In this document: positions 52,272-64,000 of the stretch, in pieces
Numbering within the stretch: the first letter of the stretch is position 1
Layout of the letters: each line of letters starts with the position of its first letter
NCBI GenBank assembly: GCA_039000515.1
Contig: JBCFYV010000554.1
Location: 1 to 64,000 of the forward strand
Source: Timema cristinae
Lineage: Eukaryota; Arthropoda; Insecta; Phasmatodea; Timematidae
DNA length: 64,000 nucleotides
Direction of reading: 5' to 3'
The notes under the pieces: model-generated
Seen by the model: only the letters and a program-made list of their open reading frames with translations
What the model was told of the DNA's origin: nothing
The model's database searches: none
Made by a program: the position numbers and the translations under genes

Positions 52272-54927
52272 CACTCAATACAACAAAAACTAATGAAAGA
52301 TAGCCCTGAGTGGTTCGTACTTTCACCAGTTACCACACTAATGACTCAAAATACCAACATCTAGTGAAAGATGGCCCTGAGTGGCTAATACTTTCACCAG
52401 TTACCACACTCATTACTCAATACAACAACTAGTGAAAGATGGCCCTGAGTGGCTCGTAATTTCACCAGTTACCACACTCATGACTCAATTCACAACAACT
52501 AGTGAAAGATAGCCCTGAGTGGCTCGTACTTTCACCAGTTACCACACACATGACTCAATACACCAACAACTAGTGAAATATGTCCTGAGTGGTTCGTACT
52601 TTCACCAGTTACCACACTCATGATTCAATACCAACAATTAGTGAAATGGCCCAGAGTGGCTCGTACTTTCACCAGTTACCACACTCATGACTCAATTCAC
52701 CAACAACTAGTGAAAGATAGCCCTGAGTGGCTCGTACTTTCACCAGTTACCACACACTAATGACTCAATACACCAACAAATAGTAAAGATAGCCCTGAGT
52801 GGCTCGTACTTTCACCAGTTACCACACTCATGACTCAATACACCAACAACTTAGTGAAAGATAGCCTGAGTGGATCGTACTTTCACCAGTTACCACACAT
52901 CATGACTCAATAAACCAATAACTAGTGAAATATGGCCTGAGTGGTTCGTACTTTCACCAGTTACCACACTCATGACTCAATACAACAACTAGTGAAAGAT
53001 GGCCCTGAGTGTCTCGTACTTTCACCAGTTACCACACTCATGACTCAATACACCAACAACTAGTGAAAATATGCCCTGAGTGGTTCGTACTTTCACCAGT
53101 TACCACACTCATGACTCAATACACAACAACTAGTGAAAGATGGCCCTGAGTGGCTCATACTTTCACCAGTTACCACGATCATGACTCAATACAACAATTA
53201 GTGAAAGATGGCCCTGAGTGGCTCGTACTTTCACCAGTTACCACACTCATGACTCAATACAACCAACAACTAGTGAAAGATAGCCCTGAGTGGCCGTACT
53301 TTCACCAGTTACCACACAATGACTCAATACACCAACAACTAGTGAAATATGGTCCTGAGTGGTTCGTACTTTCACCAGTTACCACACTCATGACTCAATA
53401 CACCAAACAACTAGTGAAGATGGCCATGAGTGGCTCGTACTTTCACCAGTTACCACACTCATGACTCAATTACAAAAAACTAGTGAAAGATAGCCCTGAG
53501 TGGTCGTACTTTCACCAGTTACCACACACTAATGACTCAATACCAACAATAGTAAATAATAGCCTGAGTGGCTCGTACTTTCACCAGTTACCACACTCAT
53601 GACTCAATACACCAACAACTAGTAAAGATAGCCCTGAGTGGCTCGTACTTTCACCAGTTACCACACTCATGACTCAATACACCAACAACTAGTGAAATAG
53701 CCTGAGTGGTCGTACTTTCACCAGTTACCACACTCATGACTCAATACAACAACTAGTGAAAGAGGCCTGAGTGTCTCGTACTTTCACCAGTTACCACACT
53801 CATGACTCAATACAAACAACTAGTGAAAGATGGCCCTGAGTGGTCGTACTTTCACCAGTTACCACACCATGACTCAATACCAACAACTAGTGAAAGATAG
53901 CCCTGAGTGGCTCGTACTTTCACCAGTTACCACGATCATGACTCAATACAACAATTAGTGAAAGATGCCCTGAGTGGCTCGTACTTTCACCAGTTACCAC
54001 ACTTCATGACTCAATACACCAACAACTAGTGAAAGATAGCCCTGAGTGGTTCGTACTTTCACCAGTTACCACACAAATGACTCAATACACCAACAATTTA
54101 GTGAAATATGGTCCTGAGTGGTTCGTACTTTCACCAGTTACCACACTCATGACTCAATACACAACAATAGTGAAATATGGCCAGAGTGGTCGTACTTTCA
54201 CCAGTTACCACACTCATGACTCAATACACCAACAACTAGTGAAAGATGGCCCTGAGTGGCTCGTACTTTCACCAGTTACCACACTCATGACTCAATTCAC
54301 AACAACTAGTGAAAGATAGCCATGAGTGGCTCGTACTTTCACCAATTACCACACTCATGACTCAATACATCAACTAGTGAAAGATGGACCTGAGTAGCTG
54401 TACTTTCACCAGTTACCACCAAATGACTCAATACAGAACAACTAGTGAAAGATGCCCTGAGTGGCTCGTACTTTCACCAGTTACCACACTCATGACTCAA
54501 TACAACAACAACTAGTGAAAGATGGCCCTGAGTGGCTTCGTACTTTCACCAGTTACCACACGCATGACTCAATACAACAACTAGTGAAAGATGGCCCTGA
54601 GTGGCTCGTACTTTCACAGTTACCACACTCATGACTCAATACAAAAACTAGTGAAAGATGGCCTGAGTGGCTCGTACTTTCACCAGTTACCACACTCATG
54701 ACTCAATACAACAACAACTAGTGAAAGATGGACCTGAGTGGCTCATACTTTCACCAGTTACCACACTCATGACTCAATACAACAACAATAGTGAAAGATT
54801 GACCTGAGTGGCTCTACTTTCACCAGTTACCACACTCATGACTCAATACAACAATCTACTGAAAATGGCCCTGAGTGGCTCATACTTTCACCAGTTACCA
54901 CACTATGACTCAATACAACAACAACTA
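52272..54927. repeat. Satellite array, ~70-bp unit, about 38 copies
   Basis: Each unit contains CTAGTGAAAGAT, GCCCTGAGTGGCTCGTAC, TTTCACCAGTTACCACAC and TCATGACTCAATACA. ACTAGTGAAAG and CTTTCACCAGT within a unit are complementary at 10 of 11 positions, and GCC...GGC pairs inside the loop, so each unit can fold as a hairpin. Unit length varies by single-base indels throughout. There are no spacers, so it is not a CRISPR array. Confidence 0.95.
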
Positions 54928-55980
54928 TTTGCTTCCATAATGTGGAAAGAGAACAGGCTGCAAATAAGAAAGTTGATCTGTATATATGTTCTACAAGTAC
55001 ACTGCGGTTTTACATGTCAAACGATTTTCTTTAATAAACACTTTATAATTATAATTGTTAAACATTAACTTTTAACGTATAACTTGCAAATTTTAGACAT
55101 GTAGCCCTATTTAACAGGCCCCAGAACTCTAATGGGACCCCTATCCAGTAAAAAGCACTAAAACCGAACATCCCCCCCCACCCTGCCCCTCTACAACGCC
55201 CAACCACCTTTTAAAAGTATTTTTGCAATTTGTAATATATTTGTTCGTCAGTTATATAATTAATAGGACAAGCAGTTAACTCCAATTAAACTTGTTGGAA
55301 ATTTAGACCTATATTTCACTTCATCGCTTTTCAATGCCCATCTATTATAGTTTTCCAATCCCCCATTTTACCCTTTCACCATCCTTTTTTGCTTTATTGT
55401 TCACACTGTTTACGAACTTTGACCTAACAAATTGTTGGCGAAAGAATACAAGGTATCGGGCCCCTGAGGATTTACAAAAGAGTCGGCCATCACGCGATTC
55501 GCACCGGTAGAACGGGTGAACCGGCTGTTTCCAGAACAAGCTTGTAGTCAATATGCATCGCCCCTTCCCTTAAACAGACACTGCCACCTCACACCATCAC
55601 ACTTGGGAATTAAATGCGTGAAATCCTCCTCTCTTCTGTCGGCGCGTTATTTCTTAGTCAAGAAATAAATCAAAGGGGGAAAAAAACACGGTCATGAGAA
55701 TAGAAAAATAGTTGTCTTCCAGCAGTGAAAATACGAGGTTCAACATAACCCGTAAATGGACCACCTCCACCCCAACTATTTTTTTTTACTTTACTCTTTC
55801 TGAGTAGGAAAAGGAAATAAACGAATGAAAACAAGAGCCTTTGTACGCACGCCGCCTTGAACACATAAACTCAGTTTATTCGCTTTATAGAGTCGTTCTG
55901 TTTTTTATTTATATTGATCCTTTATATCGTAGTGGAGCTAATCTGATCAATAGTTACGTGCCACAATCGTCATAGCAAAG
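54928..55980. other. Non-coding spacer between two satellites
   Basis: Single-copy-looking sequence. The short minus-strand frames at 55,345-55,551 and 55,670-55,864 have no recognisable domain. Confidence 0.35.
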
Positions 55981-58900
55981 ATGAGGTTCCCACATGTCTA
56001 CATGGCTTCAGGAGGTTATAATATCTTCCTATTAGGGCTTATGAGGTTCCCACATGTCTACATGGCTTCAGGAGGTTATAATAGCTTCCTATTAGGGCTT
56101 ATGAGGTTTCCATCTGTTTACATGACTTCAGGAGGTTATAATATCTTCCTATCAGGGCTTATGAGGTTTCCATCTGTCTACATGGCTTCAGGAGGTTATA
56201 ATATCTTCCTATCAGGGCTGATGAGGTTTCCATCTGTCTACATGGCTTCAGGAGGTTATAATATCTTCCTATTAGGGCTTATGAGGTTCCCACATGTCTA
56301 CATGGCTTCAGGAGGTTATAATAGCTTCCTATTAGGGCTTATGAGGTTTCCATCTGTTTACATGACTTCAGGAGGTTATAATATCTTCCTATTAGGGCTT
56401 ATGAGGTTCCCACATGTCTACATGGCTTCAGGAGGTTATAATAGCTTCCTATTAGGGCTTATGAGGTTTCCATCTGTTTACATGACTTCAGGAGGTTATA
56501 ATATCTTCCTATTAGGGCTTATGAGGTTTCGATCTGTCTACATGGCTTCAGGAGGTTATAATATCTTCCTATCAGGGCTTATGAGGTTTCCATCTGTCTA
56601 CATGGCTTCAGGAGGTTATAATATCTTCCTATTAGGGCTTATGAGGTTCCCACATGTCTACATGGCTTCAGGAGGTTATAATAGCTTCCTATTAGGGCTT
56701 ATGAGGTTTCCATCTGTTTACATGACTTCAGGAGGTTATAATATCTTCCTATTAGGGCTTATGAGGTTTCCATCTGTCTACATGGCTTCAGGAGGTTATA
56801 ATATCTTCCTATTAGGGCTTATGAGGTTCTCATCTGTCTACATGGCTTCAGGAGGTTATAATATCTTCCTATTAGGGCTTATGAGGTTCCCACATGTCTA
56901 CATGGCTTCAGGAGGTTATAATAGCTTCCTATTAGGGCTTATGAGGTTTCCATCTGTTTACATGACTTCAGGAGGTTATAATATCTTCCTATTAGGGCTT
57001 ATGAGGTTCCCACATGTCTACATGGCTTCAGGAGGTTATAATATCTTCCTATTAGGGCTTATGAGGTTTCCATCTGTCTACATGACTTCAGGAGGTTATA
57101 ATATCTTCCTATCAAGGATTGTGAGGTTTACATCTGTCTACATGACTTCAGGAGGTTATAATATCTTCCTATCAGGGCTTATGAGGTTTCCATCTGTTTA
57201 CATGACTTCAGGAGGTTATAATATCTTCCTATCAGGGCTTATGAGGTTTCCATCTGTTTACATGACTTCAGGAGGTTATAATATCTTCCTATAAGAGCTT
57301 ATGAGGTTTCCATCTGTCTACATGGCTTCAGGAGGTTATAATATCTTCCTATCAGGGCTTATGAGGTTTCCATCTGTTTACATGACTTCAGGAGGTTATA
57401 ATATATTCCTATCAGGGCTTATGAGGTTTCCATTTGTTTACATGACTTCAGGAGTTTATAATATCTTCCTATCAGGGCTTATGAGGTTTCCATCTGTCTA
57501 CATGGCTTCAGGAGGTTATAATATCTTCCTATCAGGGCTTATGAGGTTTCCATTTGTTTACATGACTTCAGGAGGTTATAATATCTTCCTATCAGGGCTT
57601 ATGAGGTTTCCATCTGTCTACATGGCTTCAGGAGGTTATAATATCTTCCTATCAGGGCTTATGAGGTTTCCATTTGTTTACATGACTTCAGGAGGTTATA
57701 ATATCTTCCTATCAGGGCTTATGAGGTTTCCATCTGTCTACATGGCTTCAGGAGATTATAATATCTTCCTATCAGGGCTTATGAGGTTTCCATCTGTTTA
57801 CATGACTTCAGGAGGTTATAATATCTTCCTATCAGGGCTTATGAGGTTTCCATCTGTTTACATGACTTCAGGAGGTTATAATATCTTCCTATCAGGGCTT
57901 ATGAGGTTTCCATCTGTCTACATGGCTTCAGGAGGTTATAATATCTTCCTATCAGGGCTTATGAGGTTTCCATTGTTTACATGACTTCAGGAGTTATAAT
58001 ATCTTCCTATCAGGCTTATGAGGTTTCCATCTGTCTACATGGCTTCAGGAGTTATAATATCTTCCTATCAGGGCTTATGAGGTTTCCATCTGTCTACATG
58101 GCTTCAGGAGCTATAATATCTTCCTATCAGGCTTATGAGTTTCCATCTGTCTACATGGCTTCAGGAGTTATAATATCTTCCTATCAGGGCTTATGAGGTT
58201 TCCATCTGTCTACATGGCTTCAGGAGGTTATAATATCTTCCTATTAGGTTAATGAGGTTTCCATCTGTCTACATGCTTCAGGAGGTTATAATATCTTCCT
58301 ATTAGGGCTTATGAGGTTTCCATCTGTCTACATGGCTTCAGGAGGTTTAAATATCTTCCTATCAGGGCTTATGAGGTTTCCATCTGTTACATGACTTCAG
58401 GAGGTTATAATATCTTCCTATCAGGGCTTATGAGGTTTCCATTTGTTTACATGGTTCAGGAGTTATAATATCTTCCTATAGGCTTATGAGGTTTCCATCT
58501 GTCTACATGGCTTCAGGAGGTTATAATATCTTCCTATCAGGGCTTATGAGGTTTCCATTTGTTTACATGACTTCAGGAGTTATAATATCTTCCTATAGGC
58601 TTAGAGGTTTCCATCTGTCTACATGCTTCAGGAGTTATAATATCTTCCTATCAGGGCTTATGAGGTTTCCATCTGTCTACATGGCTTCAGGGTTATAATA
58701 TCTTCCTATCAGGGCTTATGAGGTTTCCATTGTTTACATGGCTTCAGGAGGTTATAATATCTTCCTATCAGGCTTATGAGGTTTCCATCTGTCTACATGC
58801 TTCAGGAGTTATAATATCTTCCTATCAGGGCTTATGAGGTTTCCATTGTTACATGCTTCAGGAGGTTATAATATCTTCCTATCAGGGCTTATGAGGTTTC

Positions 58901-60213
58901 CATCTGTCTACATGGCTTCAGAGTTATAATATCTTCCTATCAGGGCTTATGAGGTTTCCATCTGTTTACATGACTTCAGGAGTTATAATATCTTCCTATC
59001 AGGGCTATGAGGTTTCCATCTGTTACATGACTTCAGGAGGTTATAATATCTTCCTATCAGGGCTTATGAGGTTTCCATCTGTCTACATGCTTCAGGAGGT
59101 TATAATATCTTCCTATCAGGGCTTATGAGGTTTCCATCTGTTTACATGACTTCAGGAGGTTATAATATCTTCCTATCAGGCTTATGAGGTTTCCATCTGT
59201 TTACATGACTTCAGGAGGTTATAATATCTTCCTATCAGGCTTATGAGGTTTCCATCTGTTTACATGGCTTCAGGAGGTTATAATATCTTCCTATCAGGCT
59301 TATGAGGTTTCCATCTGTCTACATGGCTTCAGGAGTTATAATATCTTCCTATCAGGGCTATATGAGGTTTCCATCTGTCTACATGGCTTCAGGAGGTTAT
59401 AATATCTTCCTATTAGGGCTTATGAGGTTTCCATCTGTTTACATGACTTCAGGAGGTTATAATATCTTCCTATCAGGGCTTATGAGGTTTCCATCTGTCT
59501 ACATGACTTCAGGAGTTATAATATCTTCCTATCAGGGCTTATGAGGTTTCCATCTGTTTACATGACTTCAGGAGTTTATAATATCTTCCTATCAGGGCTT
59601 ATGAGGTTTCCATCTGTTTACATGACTTCAGGAGTTATAATATCTTCCTATCAGGGCTTATGAGGTTTCCATCTGTCTACATGGCTTCAGGAGGTTTAAA
59701 TATCTTCCTATCAGGGCTTATGAGGTTTCCATCTGTCTACATGCTTCAGGAGGTTATAATATCTTCCTATCAGGGCTTATGAGGTTTCCATCTGTCTACA
59801 TGGCTTCAGGAGGTTATAATATCTTCCTATCAGGGCTTATGAGGTTTCCATCTGTCTACATGGCTTCAGGAGGTTATAATATCTTCCTATCAGGTTATGA
59901 GGTTTCCATCTGTTACATGCTTCAGGAGGTTATAATATCTTCCTATCAGGGCTTATGAGGTTTCCATCTGTCTACATGGCTTCAGGAGGTTATAATATCT
60001 TCCTATCAGGGCTTATGAGGTTTCCATCTGTTACATGACTTCAGGAGGTTATAATATCTTCCTATCAGGGCTTATGAGGTTTCCATCTGTTACATGCTTC
60101 AGGAGGTTATAATATCTTCCTATCAGGGCTTATGAGGTTTCCATCTGTTACATGACTTCAGGAGGTTATAATATCTTCCTATAGGGTTATGAGGTTTCCA
60201 TCTGTTTACATAC
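55981..60213. repeat. Satellite array, 60-bp unit, about 70 copies
   Basis: The first 33 units (55,981-57,960) are all exactly 60 bp. Each begins ATGAGGTT and contains TACATG.CTTCAGGAGG and TATAATATCTTCCTAT. Variant types alternate in a higher-order pattern of four units (240 bp). From 57,961 onward, units carry frequent single-base deletions. Because 60 is a multiple of three, the clean part reads as an open frame with a 20-residue repeat, interrupted by a TAA near 57,292. Confidence 0.97.
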
Positions 60214-61912
60214 TTCAGGAGATATTGTAAATCCCCCCTACAGCTTGACCCATAATAATAGGCATAGGAGTAAATATCTGTCAATAAAGAGTTAGATCCA
60301 TACTACATAGTAGAGGATAAATATCCCTATAGGCTTAGGCTTTCGCAGCTGCCACATAAACTCTCAAGGTGAAGCAACCAAAGAGTTTGATAGCGCAATC
60401 TGACTTTGGATATGGCCACAATTTCAATAAGATATATCAGGGCCAAATACTACCGATTCAGCAACCCACATAACTTAAGGGATTTAAACCTTCAAAGCGT
60501 CAAAATGAGATTATAGCCCATAGAAGCCAAACAAAACTGCACTAAGCATGTAATATATCTACCCAAAAATCAAAGATAGCCCCAAAAAGGTTACACATTA
60601 CCACAAGTTTCAGATTACTACGCTTCGGATAAAGTAAATCCAAACTATCAGAACAAACGAAGTTAACACAAACTCTAATATAAAGATTGACCATATCGAA
60701 AGTTTGTCATACATGTCATGTGTATAAATTCACTTTTCTAAAGCACTCCATAAGAATGAAGTAATTTCTTTCAATGTTGATGTGAACTGTCTGATTGCCA
60801 CTACTCGAAACTCACTCAATAAAGCCTCCCTCCTCCCTTAACCCCCTTCCCAATCCAGAGTTGAGATTCCAATAAGAACTGTAACGTCTCCAGTTGTGTT
60901 GACCGAGGGAGAAGTTTTCTGTCTGGTCAACAGACCATCAACTGCGGACGGGGAGACTCAGCGCCGCTCGAGGATGGATACGGGGCTAGCACAATTGAGT
61001 TCAATCCAAGATGAGGGTAGGTTATTGAGCATTGAGGCGAGAGGAAAAAAAAAGTTGCTAGCATTGAGTGAATAGTCAAGACTTCCAGTAAAACATGGAA
61101 GTAGATAAGACGAACTAAAAGATATATAAATTGGAAATTGAAATGGACATAAGCGTCCGTTCATTCTTGGCGATAAAACGTACAAAAGAAGTTTTTTTTT
61201 GTAGGGTTGGGAACTAAGGGGGTGGTGAGGGGGGAGAGAAGGAATGAAGTTTTATTCCTTTTAGAAAGAAACTCAATTTCTTTCTTGTAGATGGGTTTCC
61301 TATTTCGTGATGAAGCCGTTCTCATTTTTAACCATTGATTATTTTCTTGAAGGAAGTTGCCTGCTTACATGTGCGGGAAGAAGGAGGGGAGTGGGGGTGT
61401 GGGGGGCGGGGAGTTGTCATTTACAAAGCCATAATAAAATCTTGCAAATTTGAATTGGAAAATTCGTTTGAAATAATGAATCAAGTTAAATTCTAATTTA
61501 AATATTTCATGAATAAATAATGGGTGTACGAAAATTCTAACAATTAATTTATCGCAAATATCTTTGAGAAAATTAGTTAAAGTATAAATTGGCTGCTTGT
61601 TTCTTTCTGCTTCAAACAATCGATACCTGTCTAGATAAAAACAATTCTAATCTCACCAAATTATATACCAGCTCAATGACACTATTAAGTAGGCAGCAAA
61701 TACAGAGATATAATAACATTTTATATTGTATTCGGATACCTATGATTTAAAAAAAAAAAACATGAGAAAATTAACATAATTTTCTGTGACAAGTAAATTA
61801 ATTATTATAAGTGTTTGTGGTTGTGTATAAAATCTGAATCCTTGGGCAACATATATTTATTTTTAAGAAATTTGACACACTCATTCTATGGCCTGGATCT
61901 GTCACTTGTGGT
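60214..61912. other. Non-coding, no feature recognised
   Basis: No recognisable gene. The minus-strand frames 60,958-61,185 and 61,365-61,619 are short and without domains. Confidence 0.35.
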
Positions 61913-61931
61913 GTAGTTTGGGAACCCCTGG
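61913..61931. mobile_element. hAT terminal-repeat scrap
   Basis: TAGTTTGGGAACCCCTG is the complement of a common hAT end (CAGGGGTTCCCAAAC). No partner end was found. A SINE abuts it on the right. Confidence 0.35.
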
Positions 61932-62158
61932 TCTAAGGTGTCACTATCGTAATGAACTAGTCTGCAAATGACAAGGATATAAGGGTTTGAATCCTGTTTG
62001 AGTGTACTGAGGGTGGTTTTCTTTAAATGATTTTCCAGACTTTCTCCACGCAAATGTGGGTTCCCTATTTCTAAATTTAGCCTTCACATTAGCGTAAATG
62101 GTTGAATGCGTACATCACGAACTGGTTGTAAGACGTGATGGAAACTATTTCTAGCGGC
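61932..62158 (+). mobile_element. SINE family 1 copy, diverged
   Basis: GTCTAAGGTGTCACTATCG head, GGGTTTGAATCCTG B-box region, GAGGGTGGTTTTC and CCACGCAAATGTGGGTTC body, CATTAGCGTAAATGG and an eroded 3' end with GTAAGACGTGATGG. Confidence 0.7.
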
Positions 62159-62334
62159 GTTTCACGCGAAATGTCCTATTTCTGACCTCCGAGATCAAAG
62201 TAAATGTTTAGAAATATTACAGGCAATCATATATCTAACCTTGAATTAGAAGATTATTTTTGCAGCTTTTAAAGCTTCAGAACTACCAACACTTGTCAAT
62301 GTGAGAATAATGTACTGACAAAATGTCACCACCC

Positions 62335-63037
62335 TTAGGGCCGGTCTTATCACTATCAGATAAATATTACTTTCGGGAGGTTAAAGTTAGCAACCAGATA
62401 AAGATTATCAACCACTTTCATATTTTATGCGTATTATGAACTGAATTTATCTGCCAGATAGCTACCTCCAGGATAAATATATTTGTATGCATAAAACGCA
62501 AGATTGGTACTGTTTTTATTGGTGCGCGCATGCGTATGAACCCTGTTGTTACCGCTATAAGCTGGCTAGTGGCTTCAACGCTCAACATTTGTTTAATAAT
62601 GGCGGCTAAACGAATGCGAGGAAACATATGGCGTCACGTGGGCGCAGAAGTTAGGTTGTTTTGCAAGTTATAATTTCGGTGTCTGCCAAATTGTGGGCAA
62701 TAGTTTGATACAACGTTTATACAAAATTTCATTTATTGTATTCAGATTTAAATAAATTGTTCTTATATAACTATAACTCTACAAATAGCTTGTCAGTTTT
62801 ATAGAAGTGTGAATTAAATGTTATAACTTTATTAGAACCTGGGTCTGTGCCTGATAAACACGTGAACCAATATTTTAACCTAAAAACAGATTCTGATAGG
62901 CGAAACCTACCGATAAAAACGTGATGGATAAATACATTTTATCTGGCAGATAAAAGCTATATGACAGTCATAAGACGCACTTTTAACTTAACAATCAGAT
63001 ATAAATATTTATCCAGGAGCCATTTTACCGGCCCTAA
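62335..63037. mobile_element. 703-bp MITE, Harbinger-like ends
   Basis: Ends TTAGGGCCGGT and ACCGGCCCTAA are perfect inverted repeats. Subterminal TTATCTGCCAGAT / ATCTGGCAGATAA words are also inverted. Ends starting GGGCCGGT next to TTA/TAA recall PIF/Harbinger derivatives. Inside, ATAATGGCGGCTAAACG with an upstream GCGCGCATGCG motif looks like a translation start and promoter, giving MAAKRMRGNIWRHVG and then a stop, possibly the leftover 5' end of a captured or ancestral gene. Confidence 0.6.
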
Positions 63038-63068
63038 GTCAACACACTAGTCGAATAAGGTCACACCG

Positions 63069-63322
63069 ACTTCGGTTGCCACGTGGTCTAACGCACTACT
63101 CTCGTATTATCATAGACTGCCGATGACGGGAAGATTGAGGTTCGAATATTGGTCGGGTGTATTGAAGGTGGCTATTCCTAAAAGGTTTTCCATTCTCGCT
63201 CCATGGAATTGAGGTTACACTCCCTATAAATATAACCTTTCTAATCCATAAAACCATTAGTGTAATTAGTACATAAGCGCATAATCCGAACGGTTAGTAA
63301 GATACGGTACTAATTAATAAAA
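63069..63322 (+). mobile_element. SINE family 1 copy
   Basis: CGGTTGCCACGTGGTCTAACG head, GAGGTTCGAATATTGGTCGG B box, TTCCTAAAAGGTTTTCC body and the 3' end GCGCATAATCCGAACGG followed by TAGTAAGATACGG and a short TAA-like tail. Confidence 0.8.
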
Positions 63323-64000
63323 AAGGAGGACCTTGGTATGTGTTCCCAAGTTATTCTTGAGTGGACAACCTCACACAACCACAACACCCCTGAATGTCGT
63401 AATGCACATCATGAACATAAAGTTGTAATTGGGGAAGGAAACAGAAAGATACAAATTGAGCTAGTAGATTTAAACTAATCATATTTAAAATAGTGTTTAA
63501 GTAGACATTATAGGTATATTACCAGACCATAGGTCATTTGGCTAAACACTGCAGAGCAAAGAACTAGTAGCGAGCGTCCATTGAATGGGACGAGAGAGGT
63601 GACAATATTCATAAATAAATTCATTAATTACTACAGTCGAGCATTATATTATAAGATTTAAAAACAACAATAATTCTCTGGGAAATCCAAACAAATGGTA
63701 TCAACGCGATATACTTAAAGGGTAGTAGAATCAAATAATCTGTGCCAGAAAAGCAATTTAAATGTGAAAGATATATTTTACTGAAAGGCCATTCACAGCT
63801 TGCATGCCCAGATAGTAGTGCTTATTCTCCGTGGCAATTGAAAAGCATGGCCTCGATTAAGAATGTCTCGACTACTCTCACTAAGTAAGAGCTATAATAA
63901 CTCATACTTGGACATAATAAAGCCGTGAAGCTATGATAATAAAGGGCAGATAAACCCAGCTAACCCAGCCAATTTAATTCCAGCACAGAAGGTGCGAGAT
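63323..64000. other. Non-coding, no feature recognised
   Basis: AT-rich sequence to the window end; nothing supported. Confidence 0.35.

Noticed and set aside
52272..54927. CRISPR-like direct repeats
   Set aside because: Units are contiguous with no unique spacers, and this is eukaryotic DNA; it is a satellite.
55981..57294. 437-codon open frame with 20-residue repeats as a structural protein gene
   Set aside because: The frame exists because the satellite unit is 60 bp. Unit variants change amino acids freely (A/T, I/S, L/S, S/H), later units break the frame, and there is no signal peptide, promoter or flanking exon.

Overview
The window is eukaryotic nuclear DNA, most likely from an arthropod and probably an insect. 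It is AT-rich and intron-poor, and it is dominated by transposable elements. The evidence for an arthropod is an R1-clade LINE, two Jockey-clade LINEs with a PRE_C2HC/zinc-knuckle gag, hAT and PIF/Harbinger relics, at least two tRNA-derived SINE families, and long young satellite arrays. No species can be named from the sequence alone. I see no complete host gene. One unrecognised frameshifted reading frame (16.6-17.4 kb) is the best candidate for something other than a known repeat.

Layout. 1-6.65 kb: low-complexity sequence with bases smeared into homopolymers, probably poor consensus quality, containing a recognisable SINE. 6.7-28.9 kb: mostly non-coding, with scattered SINEs, a PIF/Harbinger transposase relic (10.6 kb), a hAT element nested in a palindromic MITE (12.67-14.14 kb), the unrecognised frame, a 25-bp minisatellite, a divergent ~146-bp tandem array, a promoter-like GC-rich block (21.1-22.6 kb) and a MADF relic (26.8 kb). 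29.0-42.1 kb: LINE cluster. Jockey element A is split by a 5.8-kb R1-clade LINE flanked by a perfect 12-bp target-site duplication; Jockey element B follows directly. 42.2-43.9 kb: GC-rich nested tandem repeats. 44.5-46.3 kb: decayed LINE reverse transcriptases, one split by a SINE with a perfect 12-bp duplication. 46.6-51.3 kb: another promoter-like block, tandem duplications and SINEs. 52.27-54.93 kb: ~70-bp satellite. 55.98-60.21 kb: 60-bp satellite with higher-order structure. 60.2-64 kb: non-coding sequence, SINEs and a 703-bp MITE.

How the parts relate. The LINEs are the only autonomous machinery visible. The R1-clade pol is open from end to end; Jockey A has one in-frame stop and Jockey B has several frame breaks. 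The two main SINE families have different tRNA-like heads but the same 3' end (a small ACCC/GGGT stem-loop, then short TAA repeats), which implies a shared LINE partner that is not itself seen here. The most unusual item is the first ORF of the R1-clade LINE: where a zinc-knuckle gag is normal, it encodes what looks like the C-terminal half of a MavL/DUF4804-type macrodomain (ADP-ribose-hydrolase-like) followed by a charged tail. That assignment rests on motif recall and needs a profile search.
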